Shown piece by piece: positions 37,626 to 45,904 of a DNA stretch of 64,000 nucleotides. Each line of letters starts with the position of its first letter. Within the stretch, counting starts at the first letter, position 1. Origin of the DNA: Candidatus Heimdallarchaeota archaeon (lineage in GTDB: Archaea; Asgardarchaeota; Heimdallarchaeia; Heimdallarchaeales; Heimdallarchaeaceae); the NCBI GenBank assembly GCA_019057815.1, contig JAHLWR010000012.1, positions 1 through 64,000 of the forward strand, given 5' to 3'. The position numbers and the translations under genes are program-made. The notes beneath the pieces are model-generated. The model worked only from the letters and a program-made list of their open reading frames with translations. It was not told the DNA's origin and did no database searches.

Positions 37626-39458
37626 ATGAATTTTGGATATATGAATAAATGGCTAAAAATTAATCTAACTACAAGGGAAATAAAAGATTTCACTATCCCT
37701 GAAGAAACTTTACGAAAATATCTTGGAGGAAAGGGAATCGCGGTCTATTTCCTGTGGAAACATGGTAAGAAGCTTGAAGAAAAAGGTATAGATTTGAAAG
37801 AATTGGATGCACTTTCACCAGAAAATATGCTTATCTTCGCAACAGGACCTGCTACTGGAACAAAATCACCAAACAGTGGTCGTCATCATGTTATGGCTCT
37901 AAAATCACCTTTTACAGGATCAATAGGTTCTGGAAATACTGGTGGAAAATGGGGTGCTAAGCTTAAATTTACTGGTTATGACGGTGTTATTATTACTGGA
38001 AAATCAGAGAAACAAGTCTATTTGTCAATAATAGATGGAAAAGCTGAGCTTCATGATGCTGAAAAAATATGGGGAAAGAACTCCGTTGAAACATCAGAAT
38101 GGTTACGAAACGAACATAATCAATCAAAAGCTGGTGTGTCTTGTATTGGACCAGGAGGAGAAAACCTTGTTCCAATGGCAGTAATAATGAACGAAGAGCA
38201 CAGAGCTGCAGGTCGAACAGGACTAGGGGCTGTTATGGGATCAAAGAATTTTAAAGCTATAATCGTCGAAGGAAATGAAAAACCAAAAATCGCTAAACCT
38301 GAAGAATTCGAAGCTAAAGTTAAAGAACATGTTGAGAAACTAAAAGAAAATGGCGTAACAGGTCAAGGATTACCAACATACGGTACAGCTGTTTTAGTTA
38401 ATATTGTTAACCAAAGTGGGCTATTTCCGACAAATAACTGGCAAAAAGGTGTTGACCCAGATGCTGAAAAAATTTCTGGTGAAACTTTGACAGAAAAGTA
38501 TTTGATTGGCAAGAATCCTTGTTGGGGATGCGTTGTTGCTTGTGGTCGAAAAACAAAAGTTGATTCTGGAAAATACAAGATTGATTATACTGAAGGACCA
38601 GAATACGAATCTATTTGGGCTCTTGGAGCTACAACAGGAATCAATGACATGGGTGCAGTTATCAAAGCGAATGATAATTGTGATATCTATGGTATTGATC
38701 CAATAAGCACTGGTTCTACAATCGCTGCAGCAATGGAACTCTATGAGAAAGGCAAAATCCCCGATGAAGATATTAAAGGACTGGATCTTAAATTTGGCAA
38801 TGCTGACGCAGTAGTTGAACTATCAAGGATGACAGCTTTCAGAGAAGGATTAGGATATTGGATTGGTGAAGGATCAAAGAAATTATGTGAACATTACGGA
38901 GCACCAGACTTATCTATGCAAGTTAAAGGTTTAGAAATGCCTGCCTATGATCCTCGTGGAGCAAAAGGAATCGGATTAAACTATGCAACAGCTAATAGAG
39001 GAGGTTGCCATGTGACAGGGTACACCATTGCAGCGGAAATATTAGGAGATGTTGATAGATTTACTACAGAGGGTAAAGCTGGTCTTACAATAACTTTCCA
39101 AGATTTCACATGCATTGTAAATTCAGCAGTAAATTGTCTATTCTTGACATTTGCACTAGGTTTAGATGAATATGCTGAGATTATCGGTCCAGTAACAGGA
39201 TGGGATGTAACAGCAGAAGAACTACTGAAAACAGGAGAACGAATTACAAACTTAGAACGAATGATTATTAACAAATTCGGTATAACTGGTAAAGATGATA
39301 CTTTACCAAAGAGACTACTAGAAGAGAAAATGCCTGAAGGACCTTCTGAAGGGCAAACAGTCGACTTAGAAACTATGAAGCAAGAATATTACAAACTTCG
39401 AGGATGGGTAGACGGAATACCTACAGCAGAAAAGATAAAAGAACTAGGTTTAGATTAA
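37626..39458 (+). CDS. Aldehyde ferredoxin oxidoreductase, tungsten-dependent
   Basis: 610 residues of the AOR family, which oxidises aldehydes to acids with ferredoxin as acceptor, using a tungsten-bis-pyranopterin and one 4Fe-4S cluster. The N-terminal beta domain contains KYLGGKGIAVYFLW, FATGPATGTKSPNSGR and SPFTGSIGSGNTGGKWG. The cluster motif is CWGCVVACG near 299, with the remaining Cys probably in SAVNCLFL near 500. DxxG pterin-binding segments are visible (YDPRGAKGIGLNYATANRGG near 440). The ATG at 37626 gives the usual start; GTG at 37617 is an alternative. TTTATTAAATA at 37586 is a likely TATA box. Confidence 0.93.
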   Translation: MNFGYMNKWLKINLTTREIKDFTIPEETLRKYLGGKGIAVYFLWKHGKKLEEKGIDLKELDALSPENMLIFATGPATGTKSPNSGRHHVMALKSPFTGSIGSGNTGGKWGAKLKFTGYDGVIITGKSEKQVYLSIIDGKAELHDAEKIWGKNSVETSEWLRNEHNQSKAGVSCIGPGGENLVPMAVIMNEEHRAAGRTGLGAVMGSKNFKAIIVEGNEKPKIAKPEEFEAKVKEHVEKLKENGVTGQGLPTYGTAVLVNIVNQSGLFPTNNWQKGVDPDAEKISGETLTEKYLIGKNPCWGCVVACGRKTKVDSGKYKIDYTEGPEYESIWALGATTGINDMGAVIKANDNCDIYGIDPISTGSTIAAAMELYEKGKIPDEDIKGLDLKFGNADAVVELSRMTAFREGLGYWIGEGSKKLCEHYGAPDLSMQVKGLEMPAYDPRGAKGIGLNYATANRGGCHVTGYTIAAEILGDVDRFTTEGKAGLTITFQDFTCIVNSAVNCLFLTFALGLDEYAEIIGPVTGWDVTAEELLKTGERITNLERMIINKFGITGKDDTLPKRLLEEKMPEGPSEGQTVDLETMKQEYYKLRGWVDGIPTAEKIKELGLD

Positions 39459-39461
39459 AAA

Positions 39462-39494
39462 CTTTTTTCCTATTTTTTCTCTTTTTTTCTTCTT
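39462..39494 (+). terminator. T-rich terminator after the AOR gene
   Basis: Three successive T runs within 33 bp immediately downstream of the stop. Confidence 0.5.
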
Positions 39495-39536
39495 AATATA
39501 CATTAAATTAAAAACTAGGAATGAGAACGTAAATTG

Positions 39537-39779
39537 ATGAAACTATATGTTAAAGTATTTGCGTCTTTAAGACAAAAGTATCCTGATATTAATGATTTTA
39601 ATCCATTGATAATTGATATTGAAAAAGGCACTAAAATTATAGATATAATAGAACTACTAGATTTTACTACAGATGAAGTTCACTTAATTCTTCTTAATGG
39701 AATCAAAGCATCTATAGACACTTCGATTGAAGGGGATGAGAGTATCTTATCCCTCTTTCCACCAATCGGAGGAGGATAA
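39537..39779 (+). CDS. MoaD/ThiS-family sulfur carrier protein
   Basis: 80 residues of the ubiquitin-like fold, ending FPPIGGG so that the C-terminal Gly-Gly can be thiocarboxylated. MoaD proteins supply sulfur for the dithiolene of molybdopterin or tungstopterin. MKLYVKVFASLRQKYP is a typical first strand. It sits 80 bp after the AOR gene and, with the maturase, forms a tungsten-enzyme cassette. It may be transcribed separately, as a T-rich terminator lies between them. TTG at 39534 is an alternative start. Confidence 0.88.
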   Translation: MKLYVKVFASLRQKYPDINDFNPLIIDIEKGTKIIDIIELLDFTTDEVHLILLNGIKASIDTSIEGDESILSLFPPIGGG

Positions 39780-39821
39780 TCAACTGATTACCCAAGTTTA
39801 TCCAATTTCCCTCTTTTTACT

Positions 39822-40649
39822 TTAAGTTTCAACAAGATACGTCAATGAAATTTTCTTTTTAATCATTTTCGAAAAGAACTTGACAAATAATCCTGAAAGA
39901 CCTTTTGTGAGTGTTCGTAAAAGAATTCTGTTTTTCAATCCAGGCACAAAAATAGTCTTATCTTTTTTCAAAGCTTTGAGTGATAACTCAGCAACTTTAT
40001 CTGCAGTCATCCACATTCGCTTTGGGATAGTTGCTCGCTTAAAACCTTTTAACTCTTCAGAATTGTAAAATCCTGTGTCTACATATCCTGGACATAAAAC
40101 TTGGATTTTAACACCTGTGTTTCTTAATTCAGCTTGTAAGGCTTCTGAAAAAGTAATTGTAAAAACCTTTGTTGCATTGTATACCACATTTCCGAGTAGA
40201 GGTATTAATGCACTCATTGAGGAGACATTGATAATGAATCCTTTCTTTCTTTCAACCATTTTCGGAATTGCTACACGACAGAGGGTGAAGCAAGCTGTTA
40301 TATGAACATTGATCATTTCTTGTTGTTTATCTAATTCATTTCGAGTAAAATGACCACTTAAACCAAATCCAGCATTATTAATCAAAATTTCGAGATTATC
40401 TATTTTTGATACATAATCTTTCAGATTGTTAAGTTCTGACTGATTTGAAAGGTTAACTACTCTTATTTCAACTTCTTGGAGATATTCGTTTGATAACTCC
40501 TTAGATAAATCTTCTAATTTCTCTTTGTCTTTGTCTATCAGAACAAGATCGTATCCTTGGGATGCCAGATGTTTGGCAAAAGCTCTACCAACACCACTAG
40601 CAGCTCCTGTTATTAGTGATTTAGGATGGTTACTCAAATCCATACACAT
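39822..40649 (-). CDS. Short-chain dehydrogenase/reductase
   Basis: 275 residues of the classical SDR family. The cofactor motif is TGAASGVGRAFA near 15, NNAGFGLSG near 90, the catalytic Ser in INVSSMSALIP near 142, and Tyr/Lys in VVYNATKVF near 155. The Lys/Asp pattern after beta-2 (LIDKDKEKLE) does not clearly decide between NAD and NADP. The C-terminal 50 residues, rich in Leu and Lys, resemble DltE-like SDRs with a membrane-associated end. Convergent with the MoaD gene; no pathway partner is visible. Confidence 0.88.
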   Translation of the reverse strand: MCMDLSNHPKSLITGAASGVGRAFAKHLASQGYDLVLIDKDKEKLEDLSKELSNEYLQEVEIRVVNLSNQSELNNLKDYVSKIDNLEILINNAGFGLSGHFTRNELDKQQEMINVHITACFTLCRVAIPKMVERKKGFIINVSSMSALIPLLGNVVYNATKVFTITFSEALQAELRNTGVKIQVLCPGYVDTGFYNSEELKGFKRATIPKRMWMTADKVAELSLKALKKDKTIFVPGLKNRILLRTLTKGLSGLFVKFFSKMIKKKISLTYLVET

Positions 40650-40880
40650 TGCCTTATTCTTTAGAAATATATCGTTATTTAAGGATTTTATCGTTGAATA
40701 AAATTTAAAATCATATTAATATAATATAATAAATGCAATAATGAAACTTTTCAATATGTTGAAAAATAAGTTATTTATATCATTCAGCTCCATAATTATT
40801 TACTACAACCCATTTTGTCACAAAATACTTATAATAGAAATTTATAACGCGATTAGAATAAATATATTAAGGTAAAATTC

Positions 40881-41171
40881 ATGGTTTTTGAATTAGAAGC
40901 AGAGGAGATTATCCAGTTATTTTTCTGCAGTTCTGTTTTTCTTATTATTCTATTCAAATATAAAGATATTAAGTCCTTTCCTTCTTTCAAAATCATTTTT
41001 TCATGTTACTGTTTTCTTGTACTTGGAGTGTTTTTTGATGTACTTGAATCTTATTTTTTTCCGGATATTTTTAACATAATTCAGCATATATCCTATGCTA
41101 TAATGAGTCTCTTATTTTTAATCTGGGCAATTACTGTTCTATTGATCACTAAAAAGGAGGATATGAAATGA
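40881..41171 (+). CDS. Small three-helix membrane protein, partner of the histidine kinase
   Basis: 96 residues with three predicted helices (IIQLFFCSSVFLIILF, IIFSCYCFLVLGVFFDVL, ISYAIMSLLFLIWAITVLLI). The ATG of the kinase gene overlaps its end (ATGAAATGA context, 4 bp), so they are translationally coupled. It resembles the membrane part of the kinase in helix layout and may complete its sensor. The upstream 230 bp are very AT-rich and hold only a promoter-like region. Confidence 0.65.
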   Translation: MVFELEAEEIIQLFFCSSVFLIILFKYKDIKSFPSFKIIFSCYCFLVLGVFFDVLESYFFPDIFNIIQHISYAIMSLLFLIWAITVLLITKKEDMK

Positions 41172-42178
41172 ATATTTTTCTTTCAATTAATGATTTATTC
41201 TGCTTGATTGTAAATTTACTTACAATAACTCTTATATTGTGGAAATGGAAGAAATTTAAGTATCGAAGTGTTAAAATATTAATGATATTATACCTTGCTA
41301 TAGTAGTTTTCCATAATTTAAGCGATTTCTTGGAATATTTTGCAGATATCCGCGTTCTAACAGCTTATGAGGATTATGTCCAAATAGCTGAACCTTTATT
41401 GTGGGGTTTCTTCGTTTTTACTCTTTTACTAGAGCGAGTAAACAAGAATCTTATTGAAAGTAAAGAGATTATTGAAGAAAAAAGCAATTATACTGATTTA
41501 CTCCTAGATATTATTTCACATGATCTTGCAAATTACAATCAAGTTATTAATGGCTATTTAACAATTCTAATGGAAGAGGATATAGAAGATGAAATTATTT
41601 TAGGTTTAATTCACAAAATTAAAAAATCTGTTTTAAATTCAGATTTGCTTTTTGATAATATACGAATTCTTAGTAAGCTAGAAATGCAAAAAATAGAGCA
41701 GAAAAAAATAGATATAATACCCATTCTCAAATCAGCAGAAGAAAAAGTCCATTTGATATATCCGAGTGTAAATTTCAAAATAAAAAGGAATTTTGAAGGA
41801 AAGAACTATTATGTTCTTGGAAATGAAATATTCGAAAATGTTGCCATAAATCTGCTAACTAATGCGATAAGAAATAAGAAGAAGAATCAAGACAAAATCA
41901 TAGTTGAGGTTGAAATTAAACAAGAGGATGAAGAAACAGTTATATCACTTATGGATCATGGTAAAGGAATATTAGATGAACTTAAGCTTAAGATTTTTGA
42001 TCGTTTTACAGATACTTCTCAAAAAAGTAAAGGTAGAGGACTAGGTTTATCAATATCTAAACGTATTATTGAAGGTCTAGGGGGAAAAATCTGGGTAGAG
42101 AACAGACCAGACTCTTTGCATGATTACTCTTCTGGTTCTGTGTTTAAGATAGTACTCAAATCTGCACACTCTAATTAA
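41168..42178 (+). CDS. Membrane histidine kinase
   Basis: 336 residues. The N-terminal 100 residues contain three membrane helices. The phosphoacceptor motif is IISHDLANYNQ near 115. The ATPase domain has the N box (ENVAINLLTNAIRNK near 222), G1 (MDHGKGI near 262), F box (IFDRF) and G2 (GRGLGLSISKRI near 290). DHp and ATPase domains appear complete, so it should autophosphorylate. The gene that follows starts like a response regulator but is broken after 29 codons, so the cognate receiver is not evident here. The signal sensed is unknown. Confidence 0.9.
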   Translation: MNIFLSINDLFCLIVNLLTITLILWKWKKFKYRSVKILMILYLAIVVFHNLSDFLEYFADIRVLTAYEDYVQIAEPLLWGFFVFTLLLERVNKNLIESKEIIEEKSNYTDLLLDIISHDLANYNQVINGYLTILMEEDIEDEIILGLIHKIKKSVLNSDLLFDNIRILSKLEMQKIEQKKIDIIPILKSAEEKVHLIYPSVNFKIKRNFEGKNYYVLGNEIFENVAINLLTNAIRNKKKNQDKIIVEVEIKQEDEETVISLMDHGKGILDELKLKIFDRFTDTSQKSKGRGLGLSISKRIIEGLGGKIWVENRPDSLHDYSSGSVFKIVLKSAHSN

Positions 42179-42219
42179 GTTTGAAATATTCAAAAATAAA
42201 ACCGAAAAGGGTATTCAAC

Positions 42220-42309
42220 ATGGTTTCAGTAGTGATTGTTGATGACATTGCAGATTTTATACGAAACTTATTACAGAGATTATATGACAACATGCCAATA
42301 GGTAGTTAA
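42220..42309 (+). pseudogene. Truncated response-regulator receiver
   Basis: VVIVDDIADFIRNLL is the first strand, acidic pocket and helix 1 of a receiver domain, starting 41 bp after the kinase stop. The frame meets TAA at 42307 after 29 codons. The same frame then continues as DGFE and directly into aspartate dehydrogenase, so a deletion seems to have joined the two genes. Confidence 0.65.
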
Positions 42310-43101
42310 GATGGCTTTGAAATTAGAATTATAGGTCTTGGTTACATAGGTTCAGAGATAATTAGGAATCTATACAGTTTTAAACATAAAATTGAGCTTA
42401 ATGCAGTTTTTGATATAAAAAGGGATAAAATGGAAAAAGTAACTAATCTACATCCTAATGTCAGATTCATGTCTTTTATAACTGATTTCGATAATTGTGA
42501 TATTATAGTTGAATCAGCTACGCAACAAGTTGTTGAAACTGTTTTTGATAAGGTGATTCAATCTGGAAAGATTTTCCTTCCAATGAGTATTGGAGCTTTT
42601 ATTTCCTATGATAATCTTTACTTGAAATATACACAATTAGAAGAATCACAAAAAAAACTTATCAAACTACCATCAGGGGCTATAGGTGGATTTGATTGCA
42701 TAGACGCCTTAAACCTTGTAGGAATTCAAAAAGCTAAGTTGACTACTAGAAAACCACTAAATGTTTTTGAAAATCATAAATATGTTAAAGACCATGATCT
42801 GAAGCTTTCAGAGAAAGAAAAAACACTAATTTTTAAAGGAAACGCAAAAAAAGCTGCACAAATATTTCCTAGAAGTATTAATGTTGCTGCAAGATTAGCT
42901 CTTTCAACTGTAGGTTCAGAACAAACAGCTGTAGAAATTTACTCTGATCCGTTAATAAATAAGAACATTCACGAAATAGAAATAAGCTCAGATGTTGGAG
43001 ATTATAAATTTTCTTTCCAAAATAATCCTTCACCTACAAATCCAAGAACAAGTTGGTTAGCAGCATTATCCATATTAGAAGTTCTTGGAAACATGATTTG
43101 A
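42310..43101 (+). CDS. nadX: L-aspartate dehydrogenase (NadX), start codon unclear
   Basis: About 263 residues. NadX oxidises aspartate to iminoaspartate for NAD synthesis. The NAD-binding motif IIGLGYIGS near the N-terminus, KLPSGAIGGFD near 115, FPRSINVAARLAL near 190 and NPSPTNPRTSWLAALS near the end are family hallmarks. The glycine motif lies upstream of the first usable in-frame start (ATG 42430), and no ATG, GTG or TTG precedes it in frame after the TAA at 42307. An ATG at 42311 is out of frame by one base. A frameshift, a rare start such as ATT, or damage from the receiver junction are the options. Confidence 0.8.
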   Translation, partial: DGFEIRIIGLGYIGSEIIRNLYSFKHKIELNAVFDIKRDKMEKVTNLHPNVRFMSFITDFDNCDIIVESATQQVVETVFDKVIQSGKIFLPMSIGAFISYDNLYLKYTQLEESQKKLIKLPSGAIGGFDCIDALNLVGIQKAKLTTRKPLNVFENHKYVKDHDLKLSEKEKTLIFKGNAKKAAQIFPRSINVAARLALSTVGSEQTAVEIYSDPLINKNIHEIEISSDVGDYKFSFQNNPSPTNPRTSWLAALSILEVLGNMI

Positions 43102-43283
43102 ATTTATCTGTTTCAAAGCTATACCTAAGAGAAAAGTAATTGATAGTTGATATCTATAAACTCCAAGTCTCGAAGATTCCTGAAAAGCTAAGAAAGCTAT
43201 AAAGGAAGAAAAAAGAAGAAAAGAAGAGAAGCTATAATGAAATAGCCTAGTTTGAGAGAAAATTTAACTTCAAATTTTTTCGT

Positions 43284-44150
43284 TTACTTTTTGACTCCTA
43301 CAACTGTGATACTTTGAACTAGTTCGTTAATGTTTTCTAAATCTTCTGAAAATATTAGATCATCCTCGGGTAAAGTGCTAGCAATTTGTTCAATTTCCTC
43401 TGTAGGTGTAGAAGTCTCTTCTACTATTTCTATATCTTTAAATCCTGCATTCATAATATATTCTAGATACTTATCCTTTAGTACAGCTCCAGCAACACAA
43501 CCAACTAACGCTGTTTTATTATTTTTAATAGACTTAGGAAGTGGTTTCAATAGAACCAAATCAGAGATTGTTATCTTACCATCTAGCTTCAATACTCTAT
43601 AAGCTTCATCAAACACTTTTTGTTTTTCAGGTGAAAGATTGATTACGCAATTAGACATAACTAAATCCACAGAATTATCTGCTGCTGGTATATTTTCTAT
43701 TTCTCCAAGTCTGAATTCGACATTTGTGTAATTGTTTATTTGTGCGTTTTTTCTAGCTAAATCAATCATATCTGGTGTCATATCAATTCCAATAACTTTA
43801 CCTGTTTCACCTACTTTTCTAGATGCAAGGAAACAGTCAAAACCAGCTCCAGAACCGAGATCTAATACAACATCTCCCTCTTCTAATCCAGCTATGGCTG
43901 TAGGATTTCCACAACCTAAACCAAGATTGGATTCTTCTGGAACGAGATTCATTTCATCTGATGAATAACCAATACTTTTGCTAATATCTCTAGGAGAAGA
44001 GCTACAGCAACTAGAACTTTCGCTTGTGTCTCTCGAAGAAGAACCACAACAACTAGATTTTTTTTCCTCTTTTTCTATATTAACTTTGTTTGAACGAGCA
44101 ACTTTAGCATAAGCATCCCGTACAGTCTTTCTAACTTCACTATTTTCCAT
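43284..44150 (-). CDS. arsM: Arsenite methyltransferase (ArsM)
   Basis: 288 residues from the ATG at 44150 (a longer start at 44171 would overlap the AbrB gene). Family features are the N-terminal VRDAYAKVA, LGLGCGNPTAIAGL near 80, SAM motif LDLGSGAGFDCFLA near 100 and the arsenic-binding Cys in MSNCVINLSPEK near 170 and VGCVAGAV near 225. The N-terminus has two Cys pairs in Ser-rich context (SSCCGSSS, SSCCSSS), common in ArsM. It methylates trivalent arsenic using SAM and thiols. It follows the AbrB-like gene at 10-bp spacing, forming a two-gene operon read leftward. Confidence 0.9.
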   Translation of the reverse strand: MENSEVRKTVRDAYAKVARSNKVNIEKEEKKSSCCGSSSRDTSESSSCCSSSPRDISKSIGYSSDEMNLVPEESNLGLGCGNPTAIAGLEEGDVVLDLGSGAGFDCFLASRKVGETGKVIGIDMTPDMIDLARKNAQINNYTNVEFRLGEIENIPAADNSVDLVMSNCVINLSPEKQKVFDEAYRVLKLDGKITISDLVLLKPLPKSIKNNKTALVGCVAGAVLKDKYLEYIMNAGFKDIEIVEETSTPTEEIEQIASTLPEDDLIFSEDLENINELVQSITVVGVKK

Positions 44151-44160
44151 TATTATACCT

Positions 44161-44451
44161 CTATTCTGCAAATATTTCTTTCATGACAGGATTGAGAGTG
44201 TCCTTAACCACAATGTTAAATTTATCAGTTTTATACAGGCAAATACCTGCTATTTCACCCTTTGATTGAAGTCTAACAACAACAAGTTTAGTTCCTTCGG
44301 TTAAACCTGCGTCTTTTCTTAGATCCCGAGGAAGTACAATTTGTCCCCGACTATCAATTTGAACTATTCCTTCGATTTCGCAGCAACTAACAGCTTTATC
44401 TTCTGATGAACAACATTCTTCAGTTTCTTTACTATCATTCAAACCTATCAC
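44161..44451 (-). CDS. AbrB-family regulator with Cys-pair motifs
   Basis: 96 residues from a GTG at 44451; the frame is open further up without a better start. Residues 35-75 form the AbrB/SpoVT swapped-hairpin domain (IDSRGQIVLPRDLRKDAG). Two vicinal Cys pairs (EECCSSED and VSCCEIEG) precede it and could bind As(III) or another thiophilic metal. Proteins of this pattern accompany arsM and hgcAB genes. The likely role is metal-responsive control of this operon through the repeats at 44492-44517. Confidence 0.8.
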   Translation of the reverse strand: MIGLNDSKETEECCSSEDKAVSCCEIEGIVQIDSRGQIVLPRDLRKDAGLTEGTKLVVVRLQSKGEIAGICLYKTDKFNIVVKDTLNPVMKEIFAE

Positions 44452-44491
44452 CTTGAGTAAACAAACATTAGTGGATAGATATAAGGTTGTC

Positions 44492-44517
44492 GAAATTTCC
44501 GAAATTTCCGAAAATTC
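44492..44517. promoter_or_regulatory. Three GAAATTTC boxes upstream of the arsenic operon
   Basis: GAAATTTC at 44492-44499 and 44501-44508 and GAAAATTC at 44510-44517, with a 9-bp period. They lie upstream of a TATA-like box (CTTATATC on the minus strand, about 44478-44485) and the GTG at 44451. The position is right for an operator or activator site. Confidence 0.5.
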
Positions 44518-44586
44518 AGCATTATCTACTTGAAACAATTTTGAATTCTATAATTAGACTTTATCTAAGTAAAAAAAGTAAGAAAA

Positions 44587-44652
44587 GTCAACAGTTAGCT
44601 TGATAAGGGATTCCTTTTGTCGAAAGAAAAATTCGACTTAGTTTTGGTTAGA
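44587..44652 (+). repeat. Solo end of the Cas1-element family with palindrome
   Basis: GTCAACAGTTAGCTTGATAA and the following bases match the element end with a few changes and include a complete GTCG-N11-CGAC unit (44619-44637) at the same 33-bp distance. No partner in inverted orientation is nearby. The rest of the gap (44653-44876) shows no feature. Confidence 0.65.
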
Positions 44653-44876
44653 GGAGCACGGATTCTTATGGGTTATATGATTTCAATAGCAGATTGATGA
44701 TAGATTTCGTTAAGCAGATTGTGGGGGAGCAAGAATGATTTTGTCTTTGCGTGGAGACTTTTTTCTAGAAAGATGCTACTATTCTAAAAATCGTTTAAAA
44801 TGGCTCATTCTTCAGTTCAATCATCTTGAAAGCTAATCAAGAAAATTATTAAAGGACAGCGTAATACATTATTGAG

Positions 44877-45560
44877 TTACTTACTTTTATGACTCTTAAA
44901 TCTCTCTCCTGGTTCAACAATCAATATATCGTTTTTCTCAAGTTCTTCGTAAGCATGGTTTTCTTGAACTAATGGTTTTTTGATTCTCTTCCATCTAAAT
45001 CTTATTTTTGATCTATAAATTATATTCATGATTTCATAGATTCCCGATTCAATATCATTCATTTTATTTTGTAATTTTTGTTCAAAATCATCTACAGGAT
45101 TTCCGCTAAGGTCTTTCATAATAATTTCATTGATTTCTTTATATGCATAGTAGATTTTATTTATTTTTTCACTATTTTGCGTAGATATTTTAAGCAGAAT
45201 ACTCACTTTATTTCTTAAAATATCCAAATCTATCTTGAAATTTGTGAGAGATAACTTTATTTTTTCACGTAAAGGTACTTTTAAATTAATTTTGTTCTTA
45301 TTTGATCTCTGAATAATCCATTGATTAACAAGAGATGTTAAATTTGTAATTCTTCTTAATAATTTGCATGTTTCTGTCAATAACGATTTTACTGTTCTTA
45401 GTGTATGTTGCTTTCTCTGATATCGATTAGCAATACAACCCGCGATTAGGGCAGCAATTATAGTACTTCCACCTATAATTATACTAGGCAACCATTCAAC
45501 CATAAGTTCACCTTCAAAGCCATAATTTAAGAGTTTAAAAATCTTCTCAGAAATCGACAA
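44877..45560 (-). CDS. Unknown helical protein with N-terminal membrane segment
   Basis: 227 residues, not recognised. One membrane helix lies near 23-44 (WLPSIIIGGSTIIAALIAGC), followed by a long Lys-rich helical region. The last part is basic then acidic. ATG at 45503 (MVEWLPS) is an alternative start. The gene is bracketed by two solo element ends in the same orientation (44587 and 45581), so it may have been carried or captured with them; there is no sign of function. Confidence 0.5.
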   Translation of the reverse strand: MSISEKIFKLLNYGFEGELMVEWLPSIIIGGSTIIAALIAGCIANRYQRKQHTLRTVKSLLTETCKLLRRITNLTSLVNQWIIQRSNKNKINLKVPLREKIKLSLTNFKIDLDILRNKVSILLKISTQNSEKINKIYYAYKEINEIIMKDLSGNPVDDFEQKLQNKMNDIESGIYEIMNIIYRSKIRFRWKRIKKPLVQENHAYEELEKNDILIVEPGERFKSHKSK

Positions 45561-45580
45561 GAGATATTTCTTTTTTTCCA

Positions 45581-45660
45581 GGTCAACAGATAGTTATATA
45601 AGGGAATCATTTTGAAAACTTCGACTTAGTTTTGGTTAATAAGTGAAAAGGGTAAAGAAT
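45581..45660 (+). repeat. Solo end of the Cas1-element family (cas1-proximal type)
   Basis: GGTCAACAGATAGTTATATA and about 60 bases more resemble the reverse complement of the element's right arm, including TTCGACTTAGTTTTG and AAGTGAAA. The left half of the palindrome is deleted. Confidence 0.65.
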
Positions 45661-45833
45661 GGAGTAAAAAAAGATTTAGTGACCCCAATATTAAAATCTT
45701 TAATTGTCCTACAAGTGAAGTACAATTCCTCATACAAAGATTCTTCCAATGCAATAGTTGTGAAAAAAAAGTCTCCAAAGAAGAATTATCTCAAATTATT
45801 AAGGAATTGATTATTTTTAATTGGATATGCTAG
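45642..45833 (+). pseudogene. Fragment coding for a Cys-containing C-terminus
   Basis: An open frame of 63 codons without a start, entering from the solo element end, with FNCPTSEVQFLIQ and FFQCNSCEKKVSKEEL. CxxC suggests a zinc-binding tail. Its gene of origin is not recognised. Confidence 0.3.
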
Positions 45834-45904
45834 CATGTGGTGAATGTCAACAGAATAAAAGCGTGTAATGTAGAATATCCTCTTACTACCAACTATTATC
45901 AAAA

